A stretch of DNA of 64,000 nucleotides, taken from Acidobacteriota bacterium. Its GTDB lineage: Bacteria > Acidobacteriota > Blastocatellia > RBC074. Of the stretch, positions 27,047 to 36,046 are shown piece by piece; the first letter of the stretch is position 1; every line of letters starts with the position of its first letter. The notes beneath the pieces are model-generated. The model did no database searches. It was not told where the DNA came from and worked only from the letters and a program-made list of their open reading frames with translations. The translations under genes were made by a program, and so were the position numbers. Location: positions 246,434-310,433 of the forward strand of contig JAFDVI010000012.1 in assembly GCA_018269055.1 (NCBI GenBank), read 5' to 3'.

Positions 27047-27190
27047 GTCCCGTCGGGACGGCTGAACTCTGCTCCGATCAATTGTGGTGACGCACAGGAT
27101 TCAGCCGTCCCTACGGGACTTTCCCGAAGAACTTACTGCCTACCCAGCGATCAATCGCTGGGCTATTTTCAACTCGTCCCTACCGGGACT
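27047..27190. repeat. Cluster of GTCCC...GGGAC palindromes
   Basis: Three copies of the small palindrome core CGTCCC-N2-3-GGGAC lie at 27047-27060, 27106-27120 and 27175-27190. A further related copy with a longer centre is at 26977-26992. Between them is a second palindromic motif, CCCAGCGATCAATCGCTGGG, near 27144. These elements occur again inside the hsdR-hsdM gap. They look like REP-type dispersed repeats. No mobilising transposase gene is seen in the window. Confidence 0.7.
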
Positions 27191-27205
27191 TTTCCAGCCA
27201 TCAAG

Positions 27206-28351
27206 TTACAACTCGCCCCGAAACGCACGGTCGAGCACCGACGGCAGCAGCGCGTCGAGTTCGGCGGCGGTCTCGGCTCGAATATCTTTGATCGCGTCAA
27301 TTTTAGCTTTCACCTGGCGTAACCGCTGTTGAGCACTCATTGGTGGCAGCGGCATTCTAAAATTCAGAAAGTTTGATGGATTGAGCCGCCGCCGCCTTAC
27401 ATTTGTTCCAGTGCTCTCGCCGGAAATCAGTGGCCACACTGAAGGCGAACGGAAATAAATATCTATCACATCGGGTAGGACTTTCGTTTCATCAATCTCA
27501 AAAACGGGGAATTCGGTCGAAACAACTAAGCCATCACATTCAGGAGGAACTACGCCGAGTGCCCCTTCCCAAGCCATCAACTTCGGATAAACAAAATTCC
27601 CGGCTGTGAGTTTTGATAGCCGTGGGTACGCAAAATCAAGTCCCATCTTGACTGGCCCTTTGAAAACGCCTCTGCCGAATGAATACACACCTGCGAACTG
27701 ATAAACCTGATCGCGCTGAACAATGACGTCAGGCTCTTTGAGCATAACCAAGTCTTTCATCGCTGTGGGAGTCGTTGACGCATTGAAGATGATTGAACGC
27801 AGCAGAGCTTCACTTTCTTCCGTCACTTCCCGCCGTAAGCCCCGCGCCTCTTCGATCTTGGCCGCAAGTTCCTCAATCCACGCGACAATGCGGTGTTGCT
27901 CTTCGAGTGAAGGCAAGGGCACTACCACTTCTGGAATGCGTTTGAGACTGAGTACGCGATTGCGATCAGCGGAGCCAGGCGAAATCTTACCAAGCTGCTC
28001 CACACCCTCCTTGGTTTTGAAGTAGGTGAACAAGTAGGGCGGATAGCACTGAGATTCATCTACGCGGAAGGTGGGAAATCGAACTGAGCCATACATTCCA
28101 TCTTCGCTCTTTGAAACCAGGCCGACAGCACCCTCCCAAGCAAACGTGATCTGCAAGATGAAGTCGCCTTCTTTGATCAGATAAAGGTCTTTGTCGCCAA
28201 CTTCAGCGCCAGTACGCGGAGCTTTATGAAAAATGCCCCGCCCGAAGCAATAAAGACCGATTTCCGCATACTGCTCATCAGGTATGACATCAACGGGACG
28301 ACGCTCAAGCCTCACCAACTCTCCCAAACTAACGCGCCGACATTGCTTCAT
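27206..28351 (-). CDS. hsdS: Type I restriction enzyme specificity subunit
   Basis: This 381-residue protein has the duplicated target-recognition layout. The first domain (about 1-165) contains GLYCFGRGIFHKAPRTGAEVGDKDLYLIKEGDFIL and the conserved LPSLEEQHRIVAWIEELAAKIEEARGL spacer helix. The second domain (about 190-350) repeats the pattern with YSFGRGVFKGPVKMG and ends with a second helix, MSAQQRLRQVKAKIDAIKDIR. Each half should recognise one part of a bipartite DNA site. The start overlaps hsdM by 23 bases and has a good ribosome-binding site (GGGAGGAG), so translational coupling is likely. The recognition sequence cannot be predicted from the sequence by eye. Confidence 0.92.
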   Translation of the reverse strand: MKQCRRVSLGELVRLERRPVDVIPDEQYAEIGLYCFGRGIFHKAPRTGAEVGDKDLYLIKEGDFILQITFAWEGAVGLVSKSEDGMYGSVRFPTFRVDESQCYPPYLFTYFKTKEGVEQLGKISPGSADRNRVLSLKRIPEVVVPLPSLEEQHRIVAWIEELAAKIEEARGLRREVTEESEALLRSIIFNASTTPTAMKDLVMLKEPDVIVQRDQVYQFAGVYSFGRGVFKGPVKMGLDFAYPRLSKLTAGNFVYPKLMAWEGALGVVPPECDGLVVSTEFPVFEIDETKVLPDVIDIYFRSPSVWPLISGESTGTNVRRRRLNPSNFLNFRMPLPPMSAQQRLRQVKAKIDAIKDIRAETAAELDALLPSVLDRAFRGEL

Positions 28352-30158
28352 TATCTCCTCCCGCTAACATCTGTTTTATCTCTGCCATCAACTCCGCAAT
28401 CCGCTGCTCTTTGCGCAAGATGTCGTCGGCCAATTGCTCTGGCGGCAAATGCTCGAAATCGTCTTTGGCCGCAGGGTTCTTGATGTCCAGATTGAAGATC
28501 GGCCAGTAAATGGCATCGCCTGCGGCTTGCTCCTGTTTGGCGCGCTCGCGCTCTTCGGCTTCCTGGTTGAGCAAGCCAAGCCGTTTGACTTCCAACCGTT
28601 CGACTTCTTTCTGATTACGCTGCGCCTCGTCAGAATTTTTGAGCAAGGCAATTTCGGGCTTCTTCAACCGTCCGATCTCATCGGCGATCTCTTTCGCCGT
28701 GCGCGCCAATTCTTTGGCCTTAGCCTCGGCAGCCTGCGCAGCTTCCCAATGCGGCTCGGCTTCGGCGCGGGCCTGTTTGTACTTGGCGGCGAAATCAATC
28801 CGCCAGGCACGGTCGTTTTCTTCACGATTGCGCCACCAAGCCAGACAATCGGCGAACTCTTCGTATTGCAGCGGCGCGGTTTTGGAATAGTTCTTTCGCC
28901 CGACGGGCAGCGGCATTTCATAAAACCAGAGGTCTTTGGTTTTGCCGCTGCGGTCGAAAAACAGCAGATTGCTTTGAATGCCGGTGTAGGGCGCAAACAC
29001 GCCTTTTGGCAGCCGCACGATCGTGTGCAGATTGAATTGGGTCAGCAATTCTTCCTTCACTCGCCCGGCCACGCCTTCACCAAACAGAAAGCCATCGGGC
29101 ACGATAACGGCGGCTCGACCGGGTTTCGGTTTGCGGCGGAGCTTCCGCATAATCAACTGCATAAACAGCAACGCCGTTTCCGCCGTTTGTTTATCGGCAG
29201 GAAAGTTGTTCAGAACCCCGCGCTCTTCTTCGCCACCGAAAGGTGGATTGGTCAGAACGACATCCACGCGGTCTTTGTCGCCGATGTCGGAAAGTTTTTC
29301 GGTCAGGCTGTTGCCCGGATTGATCTGCGGCGCTTCCAGCCCGTGCAGCAGCAAATTCATCTGCGCCAACATAAACGGCAGTGGTTTGGCTTCACCGCCC
29401 AGAATGCTGGATTGTTGCAGAGTGCGCCGATGTTCGGCTTTGCGGCATTGCTTTTCCAAATGCTGGTAAGCTTCGACCAGAAAACCAGCCGTCCCGCACG
29501 CCGGATCAAGCACGGTTTCGCCTAATCGCGGGTCAATGACTTCGACCATAAACCGCACGACGGCGCGCGGCGTGTAAAACTCGCCGGAATCGCCAGCGGC
29601 GTCGCGCATTTCTTTCAGCAAGGATTCATACAACCGGCTGAGCGTGTGCATCTCTTCGGAGGAATTGAAGTGGATGCCGTTGACTTTGTTGATCACGTCG
29701 CGCAGCAAATGGCCGCTCTGCATGCGATTGGTTATGTCTTTGAAAACGGCGGCGATGGTGCGGCGCGGATCGTGTGCGTCATCGCCTTGAAGCGTGCGCA
29801 AATAGGCGAAAAGCCCAGGACGCTCTGTGCCGTCCAGCTTGTCGGTCTTTTCATTGTTGATGAATTCTTTCAGGTCGTCGCCGGTAATGCCCTCTTCGCG
29901 CGCGGCCCAATCACGCCAGCGGTACGGTTCGGCGATGGTCGGACGCAACCGCACGCCTGCAAGTTTGGCGCGCTCTTCGCGCATCAACTCGCTGTCGTCC
30001 AGCAGCTTCAGAAACAGAATCCAGGTCAGCATTGGCAACCGGTCCAAGTCGCCATTCAACCCTTTGTCTTTCCGCATAATGTCGCGGGCCGATTTGATAA
30101 TACTGCTAAGTTGTTGAGCGGTTGTGAGTTGTTGCGGTGTTTTTTGTCGTTTGGGCAT
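28329..30158 (-). CDS. hsdM: Type I restriction enzyme methyltransferase subunit
   Basis: This is a 609-residue N6-adenine methyltransferase. The N-terminal HsdM_N helical domain is followed by the SAM-binding motif VLDPACGTAGFLVEAY and the catalytic NPPF motif in VVLTNPPFGGEEE. A long coiled-coil-like region follows near residues 470-560 (KAKELARTAKEIADEIGRL, then NQKEVERLEVKRLGLLNQEAEERERAK). The C-terminal extension is longer than in EcoKI-type HsdM. I chose the ATG at 30158; a further upstream in-frame ATG at 30221 lies within the dispersed inverted repeat and is unlikely to be real. It follows hsdR after 238 bases of repeat DNA. Confidence 0.93.
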   Translation of the reverse strand: MPKRQKTPQQLTTAQQLSSIIKSARDIMRKDKGLNGDLDRLPMLTWILFLKLLDDSELMREERAKLAGVRLRPTIAEPYRWRDWAAREEGITGDDLKEFINNEKTDKLDGTERPGLFAYLRTLQGDDAHDPRRTIAAVFKDITNRMQSGHLLRDVINKVNGIHFNSSEEMHTLSRLYESLLKEMRDAAGDSGEFYTPRAVVRFMVEVIDPRLGETVLDPACGTAGFLVEAYQHLEKQCRKAEHRRTLQQSSILGGEAKPLPFMLAQMNLLLHGLEAPQINPGNSLTEKLSDIGDKDRVDVVLTNPPFGGEEERGVLNNFPADKQTAETALLFMQLIMRKLRRKPKPGRAAVIVPDGFLFGEGVAGRVKEELLTQFNLHTIVRLPKGVFAPYTGIQSNLLFFDRSGKTKDLWFYEMPLPVGRKNYSKTAPLQYEEFADCLAWWRNREENDRAWRIDFAAKYKQARAEAEPHWEAAQAAEAKAKELARTAKEIADEIGRLKKPEIALLKNSDEAQRNQKEVERLEVKRLGLLNQEAEERERAKQEQAAGDAIYWPIFNLDIKNPAAKDDFEHLPPEQLADDILRKEQRIAELMAEIKQMLAGGDNEAMSAR

Positions 30159-30203
30159 GCAGTGTCGAACGGCAACCAAAATGGCCGCGTAGCGGCAAAT
30201 GAA

Positions 30204-30387
30204 TTTAGGCAGGTCGTTCACGGCCTGCAGAGAGATGTCCCTGCTGATGCGTCCTATCGGGACGCTTGATTCTCAGCAATCTCATTTCCATTCGGCATGG
30301 ATCAACCGTCCCGATGGGACGGGACAATTGCTGCGCTTCAGGCAGGCCGTGAACGACCTGCCTAAACTCAATCGTCCCGTTGGGACG
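30204..30387. repeat. Compound inverted repeat in the hsdR-hsdM gap
   Basis: Two perfect 25-base arms (30204-30228 and 30342-30366), each containing GGCAGGTCGTTCACGGCC or its complement, flank about 113 bases. Inside are two GTCC...GGAC palindromes at 30250-30264 and 30307-30321, and a third lies just outside at 30373-30387. The whole unit looks like a single REP- or MITE-like insertion. If transcribed within the operon it would fold into a long hairpin between hsdR and hsdM. Confidence 0.8.
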
Positions 30388-30396
30388 AAAATCAAA

Positions 30397-32769
30397 TTAC
30401 GCTGCGTAAAGCAGATTCTGCAATTCATTGACAGCGGCGCGCAATTCCGGCGCGCCACCGAAGAACTTGGCGATTTCAATGACGTTGCCGTGCGTGGAAA
30501 TTGGAGGCACTTCCAGCACATCTGGAATCACAAACTGCGCGGTGCCATGTTCAGCATATTTCTCCAGCAGTTCGTCCAAAATGCGGCGCGCTTCAGAGCC
30601 ATAACGGTCAAAGAAATCTTGCTTTTCGCGGCGGACGCGTTCAGCGCGCTCGCGTCGTGTGCGAAGCGGCGCATTGAACGCTAAATGACAGAGCAGGTCA
30701 AACGGGTCGGCGTCCGGTTGTTTGGTATTTTCCGCTAGCTCTTCAAAATTGATGTCGTGTTCTTCCAACATTGCAATGATGCTGGCGCGGCTTTCAGGGT
30801 CAGCCCAGCGTTGCCGCAACACAGCGGCGGATGGGTACAGCGTGCGGACTTGTTCTGCCGTGTAATCGGCATAAGCGACGACGCGCAATTGCTTCCCCGC
30901 ACCGTCCAGGTCTTGAACGATGTGGGTGGCAATTCCCCCTTGGCCATCATCCACGTAAAACTTGCGCGGACGCCCTTCATCGTCATCTTTCAAACTGGAC
31001 TGCCCAGTTGGCACGTCGCAGCCTTCGTCATTTGGCTCTTCCGGCTGTGCGACGGTCTCGGTTCCTTCAATAATTTGCCCGTTTTCGTCAATCTCAGCTT
31101 CGGTAATCAGCGCCGGATAACCGTCAAAAGCGGCGTCCGCAAATTGGCGCGTGGCACTGCCAGTGTAATCCAGAATATTGAAGAAGAGCTTGTTGTAATC
31201 ATCGCGCACGCGTGTGCCGCGCCCGATGATCTGTTTGAATTCGGTCGGCGAATTAATGGTGCGGATTAGCACGACGTTCTTCACCGTCGGAGCATCAACA
31301 CCAGTCGAAAGCAGTTGCGAGGTTGTCAGAATGACTGGCGTGTCACGCTCCAACTCCTGAAAGTGCGACAGATGTCCGCGCCCGATTTGGCTATCATCGG
31401 ATGTCACCCGGCAAACATAATCGGGATGCTGACGCACAAGATCGGCGTTCAGGTTGTTCAGCAACCGGCGCATTTCGTCGGCGTGTTCCTGATCTACGCA
31501 AAAAACGATAGTCTTGTCGAACCGCCCGTTCTTTTTCATAAATTCGGTCAGATGACGGGCAATCGCTTCCGAACGCGCGCGTAGCGAAACCACACGCTCG
31601 AAATCTTTTGTTTGATATTCAGCGTCGGGGATTTCGCGCCCGTACCGGTCAAGCTGGCCTTTGTTGGGTCGCCACCCAACGGAATCGTATGTCGTCACAA
31701 TGCGATGTACGCGGTACGGCGCAAGAAAACCATCTTCAATCCCCTGCTTCAGGCTGTATTGATAAATCGGATTGCCGAAGTATTCATAAGTGTCGCGGTT
31801 GTCCTGGCGTAGCGGCGTGGCCGTCATTCCAAGCTGCGCGGCGGGCGCGAAATATTCCAAAATTTCTCGCCAACTGCTGTCATCGCGCGCGCTGCCGCGA
31901 TGGCATTCATCCACGATAATCAGGTCGAAGAAATCCGGCGGGTATTCCCTATACAAACCCGGTCGCGCTTCGTCTTTGGCAATTGCCTGATAAATAGCGA
32001 AGTAAAGTTCGCGGCCTTTGTTGGCAATGCCGTTTTCGATCTTCCACCGGGCATCTCCAAATTGCGCAAAAATTTTGTCTTTGGGATCGTCAACCAGAAT
32101 GTTTCGATCAGCCAGAAACAAAATCTTCGGTCGGCGATGTTCGCCGCGACGATTCCAACGTGAACTCCACAGCTTCCAGCAAACCTGAAAGGCAACAAGT
32201 GTTTTGCCTGTTCCGGTTGCCATCGTCAGCAATACCCGCGCCTTGCCTTGCAAAATGGACTGCACAGCACGGTTGATGGCAATTTCCTGGTAATAACGCG
32301 GGTCCTTGCCGGTCAAGTCATTAAATGGAGTCAGTAGCTTTTCGATCACAGCATCCGTAATGCCTTCGTGCGCGATCCAACGCTCCCACAATTCATCCGG
32401 CGACGGAAAACGATCCAGTTCTGTTTCGAGGCCAGTGATGTAATCGAATTCGACAATGCCTTTGCCATTCGTGGCGTAGGCGAATTTGAGGTCGAGAATT
32501 TCCGCGTACTCTTTTGCCTGTTGTAATCCCTCACCTGGTGATTTGTATGCGGCTTTCGCTTCGACCACCGCAAGCAAAAAGTCGCGCGTATAACGCAACA
32601 GATAATCAGCACGTTTCTGTGGGCGACGTTTGACACGATTTCCCGTGACCACAATGCGGCCGTCGGTAAACGTCTTCTGCTCGTTGAAGGAATGCGGTTC
32701 CTGATTCCAACCGGCTTCATCCAACCTGGGCAGCACGTAAAGACGACAAGTATCTGCTTCAGTAATCAT
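30397..32769 (-). CDS. hsdR: Type I restriction enzyme endonuclease/translocase subunit (EcoEI-type)
   Basis: This is a 790-residue subunit with an N-terminal PD-(D/E)xK nuclease region (D in ADYLLRY, then VEAK at about 72-75). A DEAD-like translocase follows: Walker A LLTMATGTGKTLVAF (about 175-189), DECH box in LIIVDECHRG, motif III GMTATP and motif VI QIIGRGTRVR. The C terminus from about 600 resembles the EcoEI-type C-terminal domain. The length, shorter than EcoKI's roughly 1100 residues, fits the EcoEI group. The motifs are intact, so the system is likely active. I chose the ATG at 32769 (MITEADTCRLYVLPRL), since the preceding in-frame residues are not family-like. Confidence 0.92.
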   Translation of the reverse strand: MITEADTCRLYVLPRLDEAGWNQEPHSFNEQKTFTDGRIVVTGNRVKRRPQKRADYLLRYTRDFLLAVVEAKAAYKSPGEGLQQAKEYAEILDLKFAYATNGKGIVEFDYITGLETELDRFPSPDELWERWIAHEGITDAVIEKLLTPFNDLTGKDPRYYQEIAINRAVQSILQGKARVLLTMATGTGKTLVAFQVCWKLWSSRWNRRGEHRRPKILFLADRNILVDDPKDKIFAQFGDARWKIENGIANKGRELYFAIYQAIAKDEARPGLYREYPPDFFDLIIVDECHRGSARDDSSWREILEYFAPAAQLGMTATPLRQDNRDTYEYFGNPIYQYSLKQGIEDGFLAPYRVHRIVTTYDSVGWRPNKGQLDRYGREIPDAEYQTKDFERVVSLRARSEAIARHLTEFMKKNGRFDKTIVFCVDQEHADEMRRLLNNLNADLVRQHPDYVCRVTSDDSQIGRGHLSHFQELERDTPVILTTSQLLSTGVDAPTVKNVVLIRTINSPTEFKQIIGRGTRVRDDYNKLFFNILDYTGSATRQFADAAFDGYPALITEAEIDENGQIIEGTETVAQPEEPNDEGCDVPTGQSSLKDDDEGRPRKFYVDDGQGGIATHIVQDLDGAGKQLRVVAYADYTAEQVRTLYPSAAVLRQRWADPESRASIIAMLEEHDINFEELAENTKQPDADPFDLLCHLAFNAPLRTRRERAERVRREKQDFFDRYGSEARRILDELLEKYAEHGTAQFVIPDVLEVPPISTHGNVIEIAKFFGGAPELRAAVNELQNLLYAA

Positions 32770-32955
32770 CGTGATATTTGAGTGATGAGGGAGCGGATTT
32801 GCATTGGCAGAATAAAACAATGCGATATCTGAAAGCTACTGCAAAACTTGCATGTTCAGGGGAGGTTTTGCCCATCTTGGTTTGATGTGCTACTTTCCGC
32901 GCCTACTTCCGAACGCCATTTACCATCAATCAAAACAAACTTTTGAGAAGGAACC

Positions 32956-34152
32956 ATGTCAAAGCTTTCAATTCGTGATCTTGACCTTGCTGGGAAACGT
33001 GTTTTCATCCGCGTGGATTTCAATGTGCCGCTCGAAGACGGCAAAGTCGCCGACGACACGCGCATCACGTCGGCCATTCCGACCATTCAATTTGCCATGG
33101 ACAAAGGCGCGCGGGTCATTCTGGCTTCGCACCTCGGACGCCCAAAAGGACAGCGCAATCCGAAATACTCTCTGAAACCAGTGGCCGATCATCTGGCCAA
33201 ACTGCTCGGTGTCGAAGTCGCTTTCGCCAATGATTGCATCGGCGAAGAAGCCGCCAAAGTCGTCAACAATTTGCAAAACGGCCAGATTGCTGTGCTCGAA
33301 AACCTGCGCTTTTACGCGGAAGAAGAAGCCAATGATCCAAAGTTTGCCGAACAACTGGCTTCGCTGTGCGATGTTTACGTCAATGATGCGTTCGGCACGG
33401 CACATCGCGCGCACGCTTCGACCGAGGGCATAACGAAATTCGTCAGTCAGGCCGCCGCAGGCTTTTTGATGGAAAAGGAGCTTCGCTACCTGGTCGAAAC
33501 CTTGAGCAACCCGCGCCGCCCGTTTGTTGTGATTTTGGGCGGAGCGAAAGTCAGCGACAAAATTCAGGTCATCGAAAACCTGTTGAAGTCCGCAGACGCC
33601 GTTTTGATCGGCGGAGCGATGGCTTATACCTTTCTGAAAGCGCAGGGGCTGGAAACGGGCAAATCGCTGGTCGAAGCCGACAAAACCGATCTGGCCAGTC
33701 AACTTGAGGCCGCCGCCAAGGAAAAAGGTGTCAAGCTGATGCTGCCGACTGACCACGTCGTTGCCGCCAATCCAGACGATGGAGCAAATGCGAAAAATGT
33801 CAGTGTGGATGCGACGCCTGCGGATTTGATGGGCCTGGACATTGGCACTGCCACACAAGCGGCGTATTCCGAAGTTATCGGTTCGGCGCAGACCATCATC
33901 TGGAACGGCCCGATGGGAATGTTTGAAAAGGCCCCCTTTGACGCAGGCACGCGCGCCGTGGCCAACGCTGTCGCCGAAGCATCGGAAACCCACAACGCCA
34001 CTTCAATCATCGGGGGCGGGGACAGCGTTGCTGCAATACAAGAATCCGGCTTGGCCGACAAGATCACGCACATTTCCACAGGCGGCGGAGCCACGCTGGA
34101 ATTGCTGGCGGGCGATGTGCTGCCGGGCGTTGCTGCACTTGCCGAAAAATAG
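32956..34152 (+). CDS. pgk: Phosphoglycerate kinase
   Basis: This is the glycolytic enzyme that transfers the phosphate of 1,3-bisphosphoglycerate to ADP. The 398-residue length is standard. The sequence shows the signature [18 protein letters not shown] (about 14-31), the substrate loop ASHLGRPKG, the [15 protein letters not shown] segment, and the nucleotide-binding GGAKVSDKI and [10 protein letters not shown] motifs. It is the first gene of the plus-strand block pgk-tpiA-secG-tRNA. The 186-base gap to the divergent hsdR holds both promoters, and AGAAGGA precedes the ATG. Confidence 0.97.
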   Translation: MSKLSIRDLDLAGKRVFIRVDFNVPLEDGKVADDTRITSAIPTIQFAMDKGARVILASHLGRPKGQRNPKYSLKPVADHLAKLLGVEVAFANDCIGEEAAKVVNNLQNGQIAVLENLRFYAEEEANDPKFAEQLASLCDVYVNDAFGTAHRAHASTEGITKFVSQAAAGFLMEKELRYLVETLSNPRRPFVVILGGAKVSDKIQVIENLLKSADAVLIGGAMAYTFLKAQGLETGKSLVEADKTDLASQLEAAAKEKGVKLMLPTDHVVAANPDDGANAKNVSVDATPADLMGLDIGTATQAAYSEVIGSAQTIIWNGPMGMFEKAPFDAGTRAVANAVAEASETHNATSIIGGGDSVAAIQESGLADKITHISTGGGATLELLAGDVLPGVAALAEK

Positions 34153-34156
34153 ACCT

Positions 34157-34230
34157 GTTCGCAGTTCACAGTTCGCGGTTCACAGAGTTTTGAGCCGCCG
34201 ACTGTGAACTGCCAACCGTGAACTGCGAAC
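34157..34230. repeat. Long imperfect inverted repeat between pgk and tpiA
   Basis: Arms of 29 bases at 34157-34185 and 34202-34230 are complementary apart from three or so positions. They are built on repeated GTTCGCAGTTCACAG units, each arm itself containing internal repeats (CAGTTCAC, CGGTTCAC). In the mRNA this would form a large hairpin ending 9 bases before the tpiA start, so it could affect readthrough, mRNA stability or tpiA translation. Confidence 0.8.
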
Positions 34231-34239
34231 TAGAGGAAA

Positions 34240-34998
34240 ATGAGAAAACCCATCATTGCAGGTAACTGGAAAATGTTTAAGTTGGTTGGCGAAGCGGTCA
34301 ACACCGCTCTGGCGCTGAAGCCGCTGGTCGCCAACGCCAATCACTGCGAAGTTGTCATTGCGCCGCCCTTTACGGCGATCAAATCGGTCGCCGACCGGCT
34401 GGAAGGATCAAACATTCTGGTATCGGCGCAGGATGTTTCGACGGAAATTAAGCACGGCGCGCACACCGGCGAAGTCTGCGGCGATATGTTGAAAGACGCA
34501 GGATGTTCCTACGTCATCATTGGACATTCGGAACGTCGGGCGATGTATGGCGACACGGATGCAGTGGTTAATCGCAAGATTCGCGCGGCGCTGCACTTCG
34601 GGTTGACGCCGATTGTCTGCATCGGAGAAACGCTGGAAGAGCGCGATGCAGGCAACGCGGAAGCCATAGTAGCGACGCAACTTGAGCATAGTTTGGCCGA
34701 GTTGACAGCCCCAGACCTCATCCGTATAGTGCTCGCCTACGAACCGGTATGGGCGATTGGCACTGGTCGCACTGCGACACCCACGCAAGCCCAACAAATT
34801 CATGCTTTCATTCGTCAGTGGATTTCCGGGAAGTTCGACAAAACTTCCGCTGATGGATTGCGGATTTTGTACGGTGGCAGCGTCAAGCCGGAAAATATTT
34901 CCGAATTGATGGCCGAAGCCGACATTGACGGCGCGCTGGTGGGCGGGGCGAGTTTGGAAGCAGAGAGTTTTTCAAAGATCGTTCATTACAACCGGTAA
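34240..34998 (+). CDS. tpiA: Triosephosphate isomerase
   Basis: This 252-residue TIM-barrel enzyme interconverts dihydroxyacetone phosphate and glyceraldehyde 3-phosphate. The start [14 protein letters not shown] carries the substrate lysine and asparagine. The electrophile histidine lies in [11 protein letters not shown], the catalytic glutamate in [12 protein letters not shown] and the phosphate-binding loop in [19 protein letters not shown] lies immediately before the ATG. It follows pgk after 87 bases occupied by the inverted repeat and precedes secG, an arrangement seen in many bacteria. Confidence 0.97.
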   Translation: MRKPIIAGNWKMFKLVGEAVNTALALKPLVANANHCEVVIAPPFTAIKSVADRLEGSNILVSAQDVSTEIKHGAHTGEVCGDMLKDAGCSYVIIGHSERRAMYGDTDAVVNRKIRAALHFGLTPIVCIGETLEERDAGNAEAIVATQLEHSLAELTAPDLIRIVLAYEPVWAIGTGRTATPTQAQQIHAFIRQWISGKFDKTSADGLRILYGGSVKPENISELMAEADIDGALVGGASLEAESFSKIVHYNR

Positions 34999-35030
34999 CT
35001 TTGAATTCACTTTTTGGCAGGTAAACAGTT

Positions 35031-35435
35031 TTGATTCTGGCTTATATCCTCAAAACCATTTTTGTAATCACGTGCATCCTGTTGGTGCTGGCGATTTTGT
35101 TGCAATCCGGCAAAGGCGGGGATGTGGCGTCGGCTTTTGGCGGCGCGGGCAGCCAATCAGCGTTTGGACCGCGCGGTCCGCAAAAACCGCTTGAGAAAGC
35201 GACCGCGATTCTGGCGGGGATTTTTATGGTGATCGCCCTGCTCTTTTCGATGCCTGGATTCGGCGTCAGCACGGTTGCCAGCGGTAGCGCTGGAGCCAGC
35301 GCTACTCCTGTGCCTGTGGCAACGCCTGCTTCTTCGCCATCGCCGAGCGTAAGCCCTGCAGAATCAGCGGAAACAAGTGCTAGCCCTGCGGCTTCACCGG
35401 CTGCTTCCGCGACGCCAGCGCCGGCTAAGAAGTAA
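35031..35435 (+). CDS. secG: Preprotein translocase subunit SecG
   Basis: This is a 134-residue SecG with two hydrophobic helices (about 1-25 and 58-78) separated by the conserved cytoplasmic loop [24 protein letters not shown]. It supports SecYE-dependent export. The start appears to be a TTG at 35031, since no ATG or GTG is available in the right place and the helix begins at once. After the second helix comes a 50-residue low-complexity tail rich in Ala, Ser, Thr and Pro, which is longer than in E. coli SecG (110 residues total). tRNA-Leu follows 21 bases later. Confidence 0.92.
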   Translation: MILAYILKTIFVITCILLVLAILLQSGKGGDVASAFGGAGSQSAFGPRGPQKPLEKATAILAGIFMVIALLFSMPGFGVSTVASGSAGASATPVPVATPASSPSPSVSPAESAETSASPAASPAASATPAPAKK

Positions 35436-35452
35436 TTTGACAATTTGCCTCC

Positions 35453-35540
<88 letters not shown>

Positions 35541-35544
35541 TGAG

Positions 35545-35594
35545 AAACCAAAGGCCAGTGATAATTCTTCCATTATCACTGGCCTTTGGTTTTT
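35545..35594 (+). terminator. Strong Rho-independent terminator after tRNA-Leu
   Basis: A perfect 21-base stem (35545-35565 with 35572-35592) has a 6-base loop (TCTTCC) and a TTTTT run at 35590-35594. It lies 6 bases after the tRNA and closes the pgk-tpiA-secG-tRNA unit. Confidence 0.95.
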
Positions 35595-36046
35595 GCAGCA
35601 TTCCCTGCCGACATACAGTTCCCAGTCCTGCTCGGATTACTTTTTGCGTTTGGTTGTGACCTTCTCGGATTAAGCTGTATTTTCAATACACAAATTCATG
35701 AGCGGCGAGGTGGTGTGGCACTGGACGGCAGCGCATTGCGAATGAGAGCGAAAGACTTTAAGTGCGAAAAAGAATCGGGAAATCTTAGGCGGGATCTTGC
35801 TGCCAATCGCAGTCAGTTAGTGCGATGGCGAACCAAGCCCATGTCCTATCGCTCGATATTTTGACCCGCCCCAAAGCCCTTTTATTGCGGTTGCCGCGGA
35901 TAATGGTTTTTGGATTTAGTCCGATCTTTTTGATTTCTCCCTTTTCATACGGAAAAATCATTGCAAGACTTGAGGTCTTCAAAGAAATTCAAATTGACAA
36001 TGAACTTGTCAATTTGACAAACTGCTTGTCGCTGACTGAACAAAAA
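35595..36046. other. Intergenic region before marR, with one operator-like palindrome
   Basis: This 450-base stretch follows the terminator. Open frames here lack ribosome-binding sites and recognisable protein sequence; one of them begins inside the terminator hairpin. The only clear signal is the palindrome at 35990-36016. Base composition becomes more AT-rich toward the marR start, as expected for a promoter region. Confidence 0.6.
35990..36016. promoter_or_regulatory. Perfect 11-bp inverted repeat, MarR-type operator candidate
   Basis: Arms CAAATTGACAA and TTGTCAATTTG are separated by 5 bases (TGAAC). TTGACA -35-like hexamers occur within it, at 35994 and 36014, so a bound regulator would block RNA polymerase. 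The AT-rich palindrome of this length is typical of MarR-family sites, and it lies 30 bases before a marR gene, pointing to autoregulation. Confidence 0.8.

Noticed and set aside
26893..27081. Minus-strand open frame of 62 codons
   Set aside because: It is made of the repeat DNA, lacks a ribosome-binding site and has no family-like sequence.
30159..30221. Upstream start for hsdM
   Set aside because: The ATG lies inside the inverted repeat and the encoded residues come from repeat sequence.
35586..35864. Plus-strand open frame of 92 codons after tRNA-Leu
   Set aside because: It begins inside the terminator hairpin and has no ribosome-binding site.
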